DNA of 8,120 nt from an uncultured Campylobacter sp. Its GTDB lineage: Bacteria; Campylobacterota; Campylobacteria; Campylobacterales; Campylobacteraceae. Where the stretch lies: positions 1 through 8,120 of the forward strand of contig NZ_CALIJA010000173.1 in NCBI RefSeq assembly GCF_938017615.1, read 5' to 3'. The notes beneath the pieces are model-generated. The model worked only from the letters and a program-made list of their open reading frames with translations. It ran no database searches and was not told where the DNA came from. The position numbers and the translations under genes are program-made. Of the stretch, positions 1-6,975 are shown piece by piece (positions within the stretch are counted from its first letter, which is position 1; the number at the start of each line of letters is the position of its first letter).

Positions 1-6
1 TTACTA

Positions 7-12
7 TATAAT
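7..12 (+). promoter_or_regulatory. Candidate -10 element for the cyd operon
   Basis: A perfect TATAAT hexamer lies about 40 bases before the first gene of the oxidase operon, in an AT-rich stretch. Transcription would begin near position 19 and leave a leader of about 30 bases. The -35 region falls outside the window, so only half the promoter is visible. Campylobacter housekeeping promoters rely mainly on the -10 element, which fits. TATAAT-like words are common by chance in such AT-rich DNA, so this is moderate support. Confidence 0.45.
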
Positions 13-36
13 AAAAAATATAAACTAATAATTGCT

Positions 37-41
37 AAAGG
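37..41 (+). promoter_or_regulatory. Ribosome binding site of the DUF4492-type gene
   Basis: AAAGG is the only Shine-Dalgarno-like word before the first gene. It stands 7 bases before a TTG at 49 and 10 bases before the ATG at 52. The two codons are adjacent, so the choice changes the protein by one residue. The spacing favours TTG slightly and codon preference favours ATG. I use the ATG. Confidence 0.5.
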
Positions 42-51
42 TTAAAATTTG

Positions 52-258
52 ATGTTTTTCGGCAAAATTTTAAAATTTTACGCGCACGGATTTGCTTCGA
101 TGAAGCTTGGCAAAACGCTATGGGCGGTGATTTTGATCAAGCTATTTATAATTTTTGTGCTACTTAAATTTTTCATTTTCGACGAAAATCTAGATTCTAA
201 ATTTAAAACCGATCAAGAAAAAATCGATTTCATCTATAAAAATTTGACTAAGGAGTAG
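52..258 (+). CDS. DUF4492 family small membrane protein, first gene of the cyd operon
   Basis: A 68-residue protein with one clear hydrophobic helix at about residues 25-44 (rich in Ile, Leu, Phe), an N-terminal amphipathic stretch (FYAHGFASMKLGKTLW) and a charged C-terminal tail. The pattern F-Y-x-x-G-F-x-x-M-x-x-G-x-T-L-W followed by I-K-L-F-I-I-F matches what I recall of DUF4492, a small family known largely from Bacteroidetes and usually encoded just before cydA. Its biochemical role is unknown. Position suggests a part in assembly or stability of cytochrome bd, which is inference. The stop is two bases before the cydA start, and the cydA ribosome binding site lies within its last two codons, so the genes are almost certainly cotranscribed and probably translationally coupled. 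Starting at the TTG at 49 would add one residue. Confidence 0.85.
   Translation: MFFGKILKFYAHGFASMKLGKTLWAVILIKLFIIFVLLKFFIFDENLDSKFKTDQEKIDFIYKNLTKE
250..255 (+). promoter_or_regulatory. cydA ribosome binding site inside the preceding gene
   Basis: AAGGAG, a full Shine-Dalgarno core, forms the last two sense codons of the DUF4492-type gene and stands 5 bases before the cydA ATG at 261. It fixes the cydA start and implies that ribosomes finishing the first gene can feed directly into cydA. Confidence 0.8.
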
Positions 259-260
259 GA

Positions 261-1784
261 ATGCAAGAGCTTGCTAGCGTGGATTGGTCGAGGGCGCAGT
301 TTGCGCTCACGGCGCTTTATCACTTTCTTTTCGTGCCCCTAACGCTGGGGCTTAGCTTTATCGTGGCGTTTATGGAGAGTCTATATGTCGCGACCGGCAA
401 ACAGGAGTGGCTCAAGATCACTAAATTTTGGCTGCGCCTTTTCGGTATAAATTTCGCCATCGGCGTCGCGACCGGCATCATAATGGAGTTTGAGTTCGGC
501 ACCAACTGGGCGAATTATAGCTGGTTCGTGGGCGACATCTTCGGCGCGCCGCTTGCGATCGAGGGCTTGCTCGCGTTTTTCTTGGAGACCACCTTCTTTG
601 CGGTAATGTTCTTCGGCTGGGACCGCGTGAGCAAGAAATTTCATCTTCTCTCGACCTGGCTCGTGGCGATCGGATCAAATTTAAGCGCGTATTGGATACT
701 AATCGCGAATGCCTGGATGCAAAATCCGGTGGGTACGAGCTTTAATCCAGATACGATGCGCAACGAGATGAGCAATTTTTTAGATATCGCGCTATCTCAC
801 TTCGGAGTGGCTAAATTTTTACATACTGTCGGCGGCGGCTATATTACCGCGGCGCTTTTCGTGCTTGGAATTTCGGCGTTTTATATGCTAAAAAACAAAG
901 ACTTCGCGCTTGCTAAAAAAAGCTTCATCGTAGCGGCAAGCTTCGGTATGCTAAGCTCGCTTTTCGTGCTATTTAGCGGCGACGAGAGCGCCTATCAGGT
1001 CGCGCAAAAGCAGCCGATGAAGCTTGCGGCGATGGAGGGCCTGTATAAAGGCGAAGTAAACGCGGGCATCGTCGCGGCGGGAGTTTTAAATCCGAGCAAA
1101 ACCGCGGGAGACGATAAGGAGCCGTTTTTATTTGAGATCAAGGCGCCTTACGCGCTGGGACTGATGGCTACGAGAGGACTTGATAATTTCACTCCGGGCA
1201 TCGATGATTTGGTATTTGGAAACGAAAAATTCGGCATCGAAGGCGCGGATAAAAAGATCGAAAAAGGCAAAATCGCCTTGCAAGCGCTAAAGGATTACAA
1301 GCTCGCCAAAGACGCGAATGACACCGCGGCGATGCAGCAAGCGCGCGAAATTTTATTCGGCGATCAAAATATGCAAAATTTAGGCTACGGCTACCTTGAC
1401 GATGCGAAGCAGATCGTCCCTCCCGTGGCGCTTACCTTTTATAGCTTCCACGTGATGGTGGCTTTGGGAAGCTATTTTATCTTGCTATTTTTTGTGACGC
1501 TATTTTTAGCGATGCGAAAGAATCTCGCCGAATACAAAAAAATTCTATGGCTTTGCGTCTTTAGCATTCCTCTGGGATACGTCGCGTGCGAGGCGGGCTG
1601 GATCGTGGCCGAAGTAGGGCGCCAGCCGTGGGCGATACAAGATCTTATGCCGGTGGGTGTCGCAGCTACGAGCCTAGCGGGAACGAACATAATAATCTCG
1701 TTTGCGCTCTTTGCGGTTTTATTTACGGTTTTATTCATAGCCGAGATAAAGATCATGCTAAAACAGATAAAGATAGGATTTTAA
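261..1784 (+). CDS. cydA: Cytochrome bd quinol oxidase subunit I (CydA)
   Basis: This inner-membrane subunit binds the haems and oxidises quinol, reducing oxygen to water. At 507 residues it is close to E. coli CydA (522). By recalled alignment to E. coli, likely haem ligands are His21 (E. coli His19), His187 in KFLHTV (His186) and Met398 in FHVMVALG (Met393). Conserved acids Glu101 and Glu109 match Glu99 and Glu107. The quinol loop opens with SGDESAY (238-244) and carries Lys253 and Glu258 in MKLAAMEG, matching Lys252/Glu257. GRQPWAIQDLMP near the C-terminus is the family signature. The region after FEIKAPYALGLMATR (about 290-385) keeps a long charged insert, so this resembles the long quinol-loop type. 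One oddity: His396 stands where E. coli has Arg391, two residues before the Met ligand. Whether haem d or only haem b is used cannot be read from sequence; the C. jejuni homologue is called CioA for that reason. cydB follows after one base. Confidence 0.97.
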   Translation: MQELASVDWSRAQFALTALYHFLFVPLTLGLSFIVAFMESLYVATGKQEWLKITKFWLRLFGINFAIGVATGIIMEFEFGTNWANYSWFVGDIFGAPLAIEGLLAFFLETTFFAVMFFGWDRVSKKFHLLSTWLVAIGSNLSAYWILIANAWMQNPVGTSFNPDTMRNEMSNFLDIALSHFGVAKFLHTVGGGYITAALFVLGISAFYMLKNKDFALAKKSFIVAASFGMLSSLFVLFSGDESAYQVAQKQPMKLAAMEGLYKGEVNAGIVAAGVLNPSKTAGDDKEPFLFEIKAPYALGLMATRGLDNFTPGIDDLVFGNEKFGIEGADKKIEKGKIALQALKDYKLAKDANDTAAMQQAREILFGDQNMQNLGYGYLDDAKQIVPPVALTFYSFHVMVALGSYFILLFFVTLFLAMRKNLAEYKKILWLCVFSIPLGYVACEAGWIVAEVGRQPWAIQDLMPVGVAATSLAGTNIIISFALFAVLFTVLFIAEIKIMLKQIKIGF

Positions 1785-1785
1785 G

Positions 1786-2892
1786 ATGCACGAAATTTTT
1801 CAAATTTATTGGTGGTGCGTGGTTTCGCTTCTGGGCGGAATTTTAGTTTTTATGCTCTTCGTGCAGGGCGGTCAGACGCTGCTTTTTACACTGGCGAAGA
1901 ATGAAACCGAGAAGGATTTCATAATAAATTCTATCGGCAAGAAATGGGAGCTCACGTTTACTACGCTCGTGATGTTCGGCGGGGCGTGCTTTGCGGCGTT
2001 TCCGCTATTTTATGCGACCAGCTTCGGCGGGGCGTATTGGGCGTGGATGGCTCTGCTTTTTTGTTTCATAATCCAAGCCGTCGCTTACGAATACAGAAAA
2101 AAGCCCGATAATTTCTTGGGCGCTAAAACTTATGAAGCCTTTCTTTTCATAAACGGCTCGCTGGGCACGATCCTGCTCGGTATCATCGTCTCGACGCTTT
2201 TTAGTGGCAGCGAGTTTGCGCTGGGTGATAATAATTTCGTGCAGTGGAAAAACCCCGCTCGCGGACTCGAGGCGTTAGCAAATCCGTTTAATTACATCTT
2301 GGGAGTTGCGTTATTTTTCTGCGCTAGGACGGGAGCGAGCTTATATTTGATGAATAATATCGCCGAGCTCGAAATGATCGCTAAGCTCAAAGCCTCGCTT
2401 AAATTTAACGCTAGCGCGTTTTTGGTATTTTTCATCGCGTTTTTGGCGTGGGTCTTGCTAAAGCAGGGCTACGCAGTAGGCGCTGGCGGCGTCGTAAGCC
2501 TTGAGAGCTTTAAGTATCTACATAACTACCTAAGCCTGCCTGCGGCGCTAATCTTGCTACTGCTCGGCGTCGTGCTGGTGCTGGTGGGGATATTCAAAGG
2601 CGCATTTACAAGCAGCGTGCGCGGAGTATTTTTCTACGGCGTGGGCGTCGTATGCGCGGTAACGAGCGTGTTTTTGATCCTGGGGCTAAACAACACGGCG
2701 TTTTATCCGTCAAATTTTGACCTGCAAAGCTCGCTTTCGATAAGCAACGCAAGCTCGAGTCTCTATACGCTTAAGACAATGTTTTACGTATCGTTTCTAG
2801 TTCCTTTCGTGCTGGGTTATATAAGCTATGTTTGGCGCACAATGGATGCGAAGAAGCTTGATAAAGAGGAGCTTATAAACGAGCATTATTAG
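1786..2892 (+). CDS. cydB: Cytochrome bd quinol oxidase subunit II (CydB)
   Basis: This is the second membrane subunit of cytochrome bd, which packs against CydA and helps shape the oxygen and proton paths. It has 368 residues (E. coli 379) with about eight or nine hydrophobic helices. Family landmarks are IYWWCVVSLLGG at the N-terminus, NSIGKKWELTFTTLVMFGGACFAAFPLFYATSFGGAYW (two stretches around 48-86) and FYPSNFDLQSSLSISNASSS near the C-terminus, the last matching the region of E. coli CydB that carries the MPSS..NASLT segment. In the first helix, Q27-G-G-Q30 replaces the Asp-Gly-Phe-Asp of E. coli, and Glu55 takes the place of E. coli Asp58. The Gln-Gly-Gly form resembles my memory of Bacteroidetes CydB. 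The start is one base after the cydA stop, with TAGGA at 1774-1778 as ribosome binding site, so expression is coupled to cydA. Confidence 0.96.
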   Translation: MHEIFQIYWWCVVSLLGGILVFMLFVQGGQTLLFTLAKNETEKDFIINSIGKKWELTFTTLVMFGGACFAAFPLFYATSFGGAYWAWMALLFCFIIQAVAYEYRKKPDNFLGAKTYEAFLFINGSLGTILLGIIVSTLFSGSEFALGDNNFVQWKNPARGLEALANPFNYILGVALFFCARTGASLYLMNNIAELEMIAKLKASLKFNASAFLVFFIAFLAWVLLKQGYAVGAGGVVSLESFKYLHNYLSLPAALILLLLGVVLVLVGIFKGAFTSSVRGVFFYGVGVVCAVTSVFLILGLNNTAFYPSNFDLQSSLSISNASSSLYTLKTMFYVSFLVPFVLGYISYVWRTMDAKKLDKEELINEHY

Positions 2893-2906
2893 GTGCGCCC
2901 GCTCTA

Positions 2907-2921
2907 GCGCGGCTTCCGCGC
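2907..2921 (+). repeat. Short perfect hairpin just after cydB
   Basis: GCGCGG and CCGCGC form a perfect 6-bp stem around a CTT loop, 14 bases past the cydB stop. No T-run follows, so it is not a standard intrinsic terminator. It could protect the 3' end of the cydAB message or pause transcription. It lies in a very GC-rich patch (61 of 90 bases G or C over 2891-2980), where short stems arise easily. Confidence 0.4.
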
Positions 2922-2994
2922 GCCGTATGGCGGCGAGAAGCTGCTTGCGTGCGCGGCACTGCGTGCTTTTGTGCTTGGTTAAATTTCATATCTA

Positions 2995-3013
2995 CGGCGC
3001 TTTTTACGCGCCG
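2995..3013 (+). repeat. Hairpin before the small membrane protein gene
   Basis: CGGCGC and GCGCCG make a perfect 6-bp stem around a 7-base loop (TTTTTAC), ending 28 bases before the ATG at 3042. The bases that follow are AT-rich but have no uninterrupted T-run on the + strand, so termination is doubtful. As part of a cotranscribed leader it could tune the level of the small protein relative to cydAB. That role is inference. Confidence 0.4.
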
Positions 3014-3041
3014 CATTTATAAAAAATTTTAAGGATTAAAA

Positions 3042-3146
3042 ATGATCAAATCTTTAGTTTTCATCGCGATTTGGATGATCTTACTCGTAGGAAGTTATAA
3101 ATTTATAAAGCTAAACATCGCTCATCACGAAAAAAGCGAGCAGTAA
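3042..3146 (+). CDS. Small single-helix membrane protein, candidate CydX-like subunit
   Basis: A 34-residue reading frame (MIKSLVFIAIWMILLVGSYK, then a polar tail ending HHEKSEQ). It has one hydrophobic helix at about residues 4-19 and a charged, hydrophilic C-terminus. A good ribosome binding site, AAGGA at 3031-3035, stands 6 bases before the ATG. It is too short for most gene callers, but ribosome binding site, composition and position support it. E. coli CydX (37 residues) has the same layout: one helix, a short charged tail, encoded right after cydB, needed for a stable and active oxidase. There is no convincing residue-level match to CydX, so this would be an analogue or a very divergent homologue. 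The 149-base gap after cydB with two hairpins leaves open whether it is in the same transcript. It could instead be an unrelated small membrane protein. Confidence 0.65.
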   Translation: MIKSLVFIAIWMILLVGSYKFIKLNIAHHEKSEQ

Positions 3147-3170
3147 AAGGGTAGAAATTTTAAAAGCTAG

Positions 3171-3216
3171 CGGCTCGGGATTTTGTTTTAAATTTAGAAA
3201 GCGAAATCTAGAGCCG
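3171..3216. terminator. Candidate terminator hairpin between convergent units
   Basis: Arms 3171-3183 and 3204-3216 pair over 13 positions (CGGCTC with GAGCCG at the base, GATTT with AAATC inside) with one mismatch and one wobble pair, around a 20-base loop. It sits in the 92 bases between the small + strand gene and the 3' end of the - strand transporter gene, where a shared terminator is expected. On the - strand the stem is followed by a short TTTT then TTT. On the + strand no T-run follows. So it may serve mainly the - strand operon. Confidence 0.45.
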
Positions 3217-3238
3217 TAAGATACGGGCGAAATTTTAT

Positions 3239-4207
3239 CTAGCCCTTGTAATTGATATTTTTTTCAAACTCTTTAAGTCGCATATGGATTGAGCGGAGCT
3301 CCGTGATCGTCGTCCAGTTATCGATAAAAACGCTAAAGCTACCGCGTACTTGGTTAAAAGCATTACCTACTTGAATCATCACTCCAAGCGTAATCGCCTT
3401 AGTAAAAAGTCCTGGTCCCATTATGAGATAGGGCACGATAACTAGGATTTGCGAGAAAGAATTTAGCCATAAATCAAAGTAGCAGTAGTGCAAAAATAGC
3501 CTGTAATAGTTGTGCTTTAGTTTGCTAAATAGCGTCTTTGTGGTCTCTTCGCTCGCATATTCCGCCTTATTCTCCTCGGCATAAACCAGCTCTTTGCGAA
3601 ACGCAGCTTCTGCCTTTTGATTGTTGTATTCAAGCCTAGGCAGAAACCAGCCTACTAGCCAAGAAATTATCAGTCCGCCGATGCTTACTGCAAGTGCGAT
3701 CCACACGAGAGAGCCGGGAATTTTTTTGAGCGCCTCAAAAGGTACTTTCTCGCTAAGGCTCCACAAAACGGGAATAAATGCAAAAAGAGTCATCGCCGCC
3801 GAAAGCACGCGCGTGCCGATATCTTCGATGATTTTTGAGAAGCGGTAGATGTCTTCTTGGATACGCTGTGAGCTTCCTTCGATATCTTTACTTACCTTTT
3901 TCCAGTATGAAAAATAGGAAAAGGTCATCGCCTCTCGCCATTTAAACGCCCAAATTCGCGCCACGTATCGCTCCGAAATCGCCGCCGCTACGGCAGGCAT
4001 CGCTATCCATAAAAAGACCTTCATCTGCACGTAAAAATCGTTTAACGTATGACGATCTACGTTTTGACATAAATCATAAAATACGCGATACCATTCGTTG
4101 AAACGCACGCTCAGCGTAGTTTGGTACCAATTGATAGCGATCAAAAATACTAGCCCTGTATATGCTAAAAGTGCCCATTTTTTGCTTTTAAAAAATGAAA
4201 CGAACAT
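3239..4207 (-). CDS. SbmA/BacA-family peptide transporter, short form
   Basis: An inner-membrane importer of the SbmA/BacA family, which in other bacteria takes up peptides and peptide-like antibiotics using the proton gradient. Several blocks match E. coli SbmA as I recall it: EWYRVFYDL (38-46), FKWREAM (88-94), IEGSSQRIQEDIYRF (109-123), LPRLEYNNQKAEAAFRKELVY (two adjacent pieces in 189-209) and TLGVMIQVGNAFNQVRGSF with DNWTTITELRSI (about 273-307). Conserved glutamates in the 193-212 block fit the proton-coupling glutamate ladder described for SbmA. No Walker motifs are present, so it is not the ABC-fused relative (YddA type). At 322 residues it lacks roughly 70-80 N-terminal residues compared with SbmA (406). 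The start is fixed by TAATG overlap with the upstream protease gene, so this is probably a natural short form. C. jejuni has a homologue (Cj0182, from memory) beside TonB-system genes. Translational coupling suggests it imports products of the protease. Confidence 0.9.
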   Translation of the reverse strand: MFVSFFKSKKWALLAYTGLVFLIAINWYQTTLSVRFNEWYRVFYDLCQNVDRHTLNDFYVQMKVFLWIAMPAVAAAISERYVARIWAFKWREAMTFSYFSYWKKVSKDIEGSSQRIQEDIYRFSKIIEDIGTRVLSAAMTLFAFIPVLWSLSEKVPFEALKKIPGSLVWIALAVSIGGLIISWLVGWFLPRLEYNNQKAEAAFRKELVYAEENKAEYASEETTKTLFSKLKHNYYRLFLHYCYFDLWLNSFSQILVIVPYLIMGPGLFTKAITLGVMIQVGNAFNQVRGSFSVFIDNWTTITELRSIHMRLKEFEKNINYKG

Positions 4208-6948
4208 TAGCGTTTCTCGGAGCTTTTTGGATTTAAAATCGCTGTAAATAGCCTATCGCTTAGCATTTGCGCCGCTTTTTGCACATCCGCGCTTTTTACT
4301 GCGTTTATGCTTGCCGCATAGCTTTTTTCGTCATAGAGCGGATATCCGTAAAGCTCGTGTGCAGTGATATTTCCAAGCCAAAAATCATTCGTCTGCGCAG
4401 CTCTTTTGGTCGATAGAATTTGCGCTTTTTTAAAATTTGAAAGCTCGCTATCTTTTGCGCCGGAGCTTTCGATCTGCTTTAAAATTTCACTCACGCTTGC
4501 TGCAACCGCACGGGCATCTTTCGGCTCGGTAGAAAATGATACATTCAAGCTCGCTGCAATTTGTGGCTCACGCACATAGGCGCTATGCACCATTGCCGAG
4601 TAAATTTGTCCGCGCGCCTCGCGGATCTGCTCGACGATGCGATTGCTTAGCACGCTTTTTAGCGCTTGAAATTTATAAGTGTCTGCAAAGTCGAAATTTT
4701 GCAGCTCATAGTTTGAAAAAATCATCCGAACTTCGCTTTTGTCACTATCGCCGTAGTCTTGCACAATCTCGCCGCTAGAAGTATTTAGCATCAAAGTTTT
4801 AGGCGTAGCGCTGCTTGCGTCGGACTTTAGATTGCCGATATATTTGGCTAGAATTTGTTTCGCGCGCGCAGGCTCGAAATCGCCGCTAAGCACAAAGATA
4901 AAATTTCCAGCACCTGAAAAAATTTCATCCGCATCGCGCTGTAAATCGGCAAGATTTGCGCTCTTTACGTCATCTACGCTAAGCGGCTGCTTGCGAGCCG
5001 TATCTCCTGAATATAGAGATTTTAAAATTTGCTCGCCGAATTTAAATTCCGCCGTCTCGTCTCGTAGCGCAATCGCCGAAAGCGCGTCGGTTTTGTATTT
5101 TATAAGCGAGCTTGCATGAATTAGCGGCTCGCTAAATCTTGCGTAAAGCTCGTGTGTCATCGCCTCCAGATCCGCTCCTGCGCCTCTAAAACCGCAGTCC
5201 GCGTCGTCCATCCTAAATCTTAGCTTATAATCAAATTTTGAGATCAAGCGTCCCGCTTCGTATTCGTTTAGCTCGCCTATGGTGCCTGAGTTTAGCAGTG
5301 CGGTTAGAATTTCGCCACGAGCCTTGCCGAAATGCGCGTAGCCGCCTTTTTTAACGGCTGCGAGGGCGATTTTATTTTTCTCGCTTTTAAGGGGTTTTAA
5401 AATTACGCGAGCGCCGTTTTTAAACTCCAAAATTTCAGTGCCGCTAGCACCTTTTTGCGTTTTAAATTCCGTCTCTTTTAAATCTGCTCCCGCAAGCTGC
5501 TTGGAAGCAAGCTTAGAAGCAGCGAAATTAAACGGCAGCGCTTTTTCGTAGAGCAGCTTCGCGTCTTTTTGGCTAATGCCCAAATCCTTTGCAGAGATAA
5601 TCTCCGTAAATTTCGCTCCATCCGTTATCTTTGAGAAAAATTTATTAACATCTGCTAGCGTTATTTCTTCTAACGCCTTGAGGCTTAGATCGTGCTCGTC
5701 TTGCTTACTAAGCTTTACATTGCCGTTTTGTACGAAATCGAGTAGTGCCCCTATTTGCGCACTTTGCGTATCGTTTTTAAGTAGATCGGCTTGCACTTGA
5801 TGTTTAAATTCCGCCTTAACGCTATCAAAATCGTCATTGTTAAATCCGTGTTCGCGCACCCCTTTGATCGCGCTAAAAAGACTACTTAGCGTGGCGTTGA
5901 CGTCGAAATTAAAAATATTCGCGCTTATGCTGTATAGTCTGCGGTTTTTAAACAGATCATCCGAGCCGAAATAGGCTTTAAGCGGAATTTTGGCATTCAC
6001 ATTCATCGCGTCGTATCCAAGCTCCATCAGCCTCGATACGTAGGCTTGCAGCCACTCATTTTTAAGCACACCGTAGCTATTTAGTGGCTCATATTTGCCT
6101 GCGTAAAGCACGCTAGCGACATTGGCGCCGAGCTCGGGCTCTACGGTGCTTGCTAGCCCGCCTTCAAATGGGTGCAGGCTAAGATCACGCGGGATTTTTT
6201 CGCCGTGCGCAGAAAGAGAGCTAAAATTTTGCTTGATTAGGTTTTTAATCTGCTCAACGTTTACGTCGCCCACGACTATGATGCTAATGGCGCTAGGAAG
6301 GTAGTTGCGCGCATAGAATTTTTTTAGTTGCTCGCCAGTGGCGCCTTTGATGATTTCATTTTGTCCGATCGGAAAGCGTCTGGAAAATATGGAATTAGGG
6401 TATAAATATGTGGCGCGCTTTTCATAAAATCGCCTCTCAAAGCCTTTTTTTGCTTCCTCTAAGATGACGCCTTTTTCCTTTTGCGTTTCGTTCTCGTCAA
6501 ATTTCACGCCGCCTGCATAATCGCGCAGCACCAAAAATATGTCCTTTAGCGTCTCATCGCTTACTTGGGCTTGGATGTTGTAAGTGGTGTTTTCAAAGCC
6601 AGTCTGCGCATTGAGATCGGCGCCGAATTTCACCCCTAGGCGCTGCAGGGTATGGACTAGCTCGTTTTTATCAAAATGTTCGCTGCCATTGAACGCCATG
6701 TGTTCAACGAAGTGCGCTAAGCCCTGCTCGTCGTCATTTTCATCAACACTACCTGCGGCTACGTTGAGGTAAAAAAGCGCGCTATTTTTTGGCACGTCGT
6801 TTTTGAGGATATAAAATTTCACGCCATTTGCCAGCTTGCCGTGCACTACACTAGGATCGAGCTTAAGTGGCGCATCCGGGTTGGTATCTGCGGAGTAAAG
6901 GCTCAAAGAGCAAAGCAGGGCGGAGATAAAAAATATAAGCTTTTTCAT
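4207..6948 (-). CDS. Exported M16 zinc metalloprotease, PqqL/FusC-like
   Basis: A 913-residue periplasmic peptidase of the M16 (insulinase/pitrilysin) family in the four-domain single-chain form. Residues 1-20 form a signal peptide (Lys-Lys, a hydrophobic core, cleavage probably after Ala20). The inverted zinc motif is complete: His79-Phe-Val-Glu82-His83 in GLAHFVEHMAFNG, with Glu82 catalytic. The third zinc ligand is in GVILEEAKKGFERR, Glu164 or Glu165. The C-terminal half has the usual Arg/Tyr substrate-binding motif, REARGQIYS at 776-784. The length and the GLAHFVEHMAFNG block resemble E. coli PqqL (931 residues), and FusC of Pectobacterium, which cleaves imported ferredoxin, is a related protease. 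The PqqL name does not imply a role in PQQ synthesis. The start has AAGGA at 6954-6958, 5 bases upstream. The transporter gene overlaps the stop by one base (TAATG). The natural substrate is unknown. Confidence 0.93.
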   Translation of the reverse strand: MKKLIFFISALLCSLSLYSADTNPDAPLKLDPSVVHGKLANGVKFYILKNDVPKNSALFYLNVAAGSVDENDDEQGLAHFVEHMAFNGSEHFDKNELVHTLQRLGVKFGADLNAQTGFENTTYNIQAQVSDETLKDIFLVLRDYAGGVKFDENETQKEKGVILEEAKKGFERRFYEKRATYLYPNSIFSRRFPIGQNEIIKGATGEQLKKFYARNYLPSAISIIVVGDVNVEQIKNLIKQNFSSLSAHGEKIPRDLSLHPFEGGLASTVEPELGANVASVLYAGKYEPLNSYGVLKNEWLQAYVSRLMELGYDAMNVNAKIPLKAYFGSDDLFKNRRLYSISANIFNFDVNATLSSLFSAIKGVREHGFNNDDFDSVKAEFKHQVQADLLKNDTQSAQIGALLDFVQNGNVKLSKQDEHDLSLKALEEITLADVNKFFSKITDGAKFTEIISAKDLGISQKDAKLLYEKALPFNFAASKLASKQLAGADLKETEFKTQKGASGTEILEFKNGARVILKPLKSEKNKIALAAVKKGGYAHFGKARGEILTALLNSGTIGELNEYEAGRLISKFDYKLRFRMDDADCGFRGAGADLEAMTHELYARFSEPLIHASSLIKYKTDALSAIALRDETAEFKFGEQILKSLYSGDTARKQPLSVDDVKSANLADLQRDADEIFSGAGNFIFVLSGDFEPARAKQILAKYIGNLKSDASSATPKTLMLNTSSGEIVQDYGDSDKSEVRMIFSNYELQNFDFADTYKFQALKSVLSNRIVEQIREARGQIYSAMVHSAYVREPQIAASLNVSFSTEPKDARAVAASVSEILKQIESSGAKDSELSNFKKAQILSTKRAAQTNDFWLGNITAHELYGYPLYDEKSYAASINAVKSADVQKAAQMLSDRLFTAILNPKSSEKR

Positions 6949-6975
6949 AATTGTCCTTGGATTTAAAAACTTGCG

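Noticed and set aside
381..644. An 87-codon - strand frame opposite cydA, and similar frames opposite cydA, the protease and ahpC.
   Set aside because: They lie entirely opposite strongly conserved genes, lack ribosome binding sites and resemble no protein. They are shadows of the real coding strand.
2927..3022. A 31-codon frame in the GC-rich gap after cydB.
   Set aside because: No ribosome binding site, and its Cys- and Arg-rich composition is typical of random GC-rich frames. The frame at 3042 is far better supported.
6893..6948. Lipoprotein signal in the protease, because of Cys13 in the hydrophobic segment.
   Set aside because: The residue before Cys13 is Leu, which does not fit a lipobox. 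A standard signal peptide cut near Ala20 is more likely.
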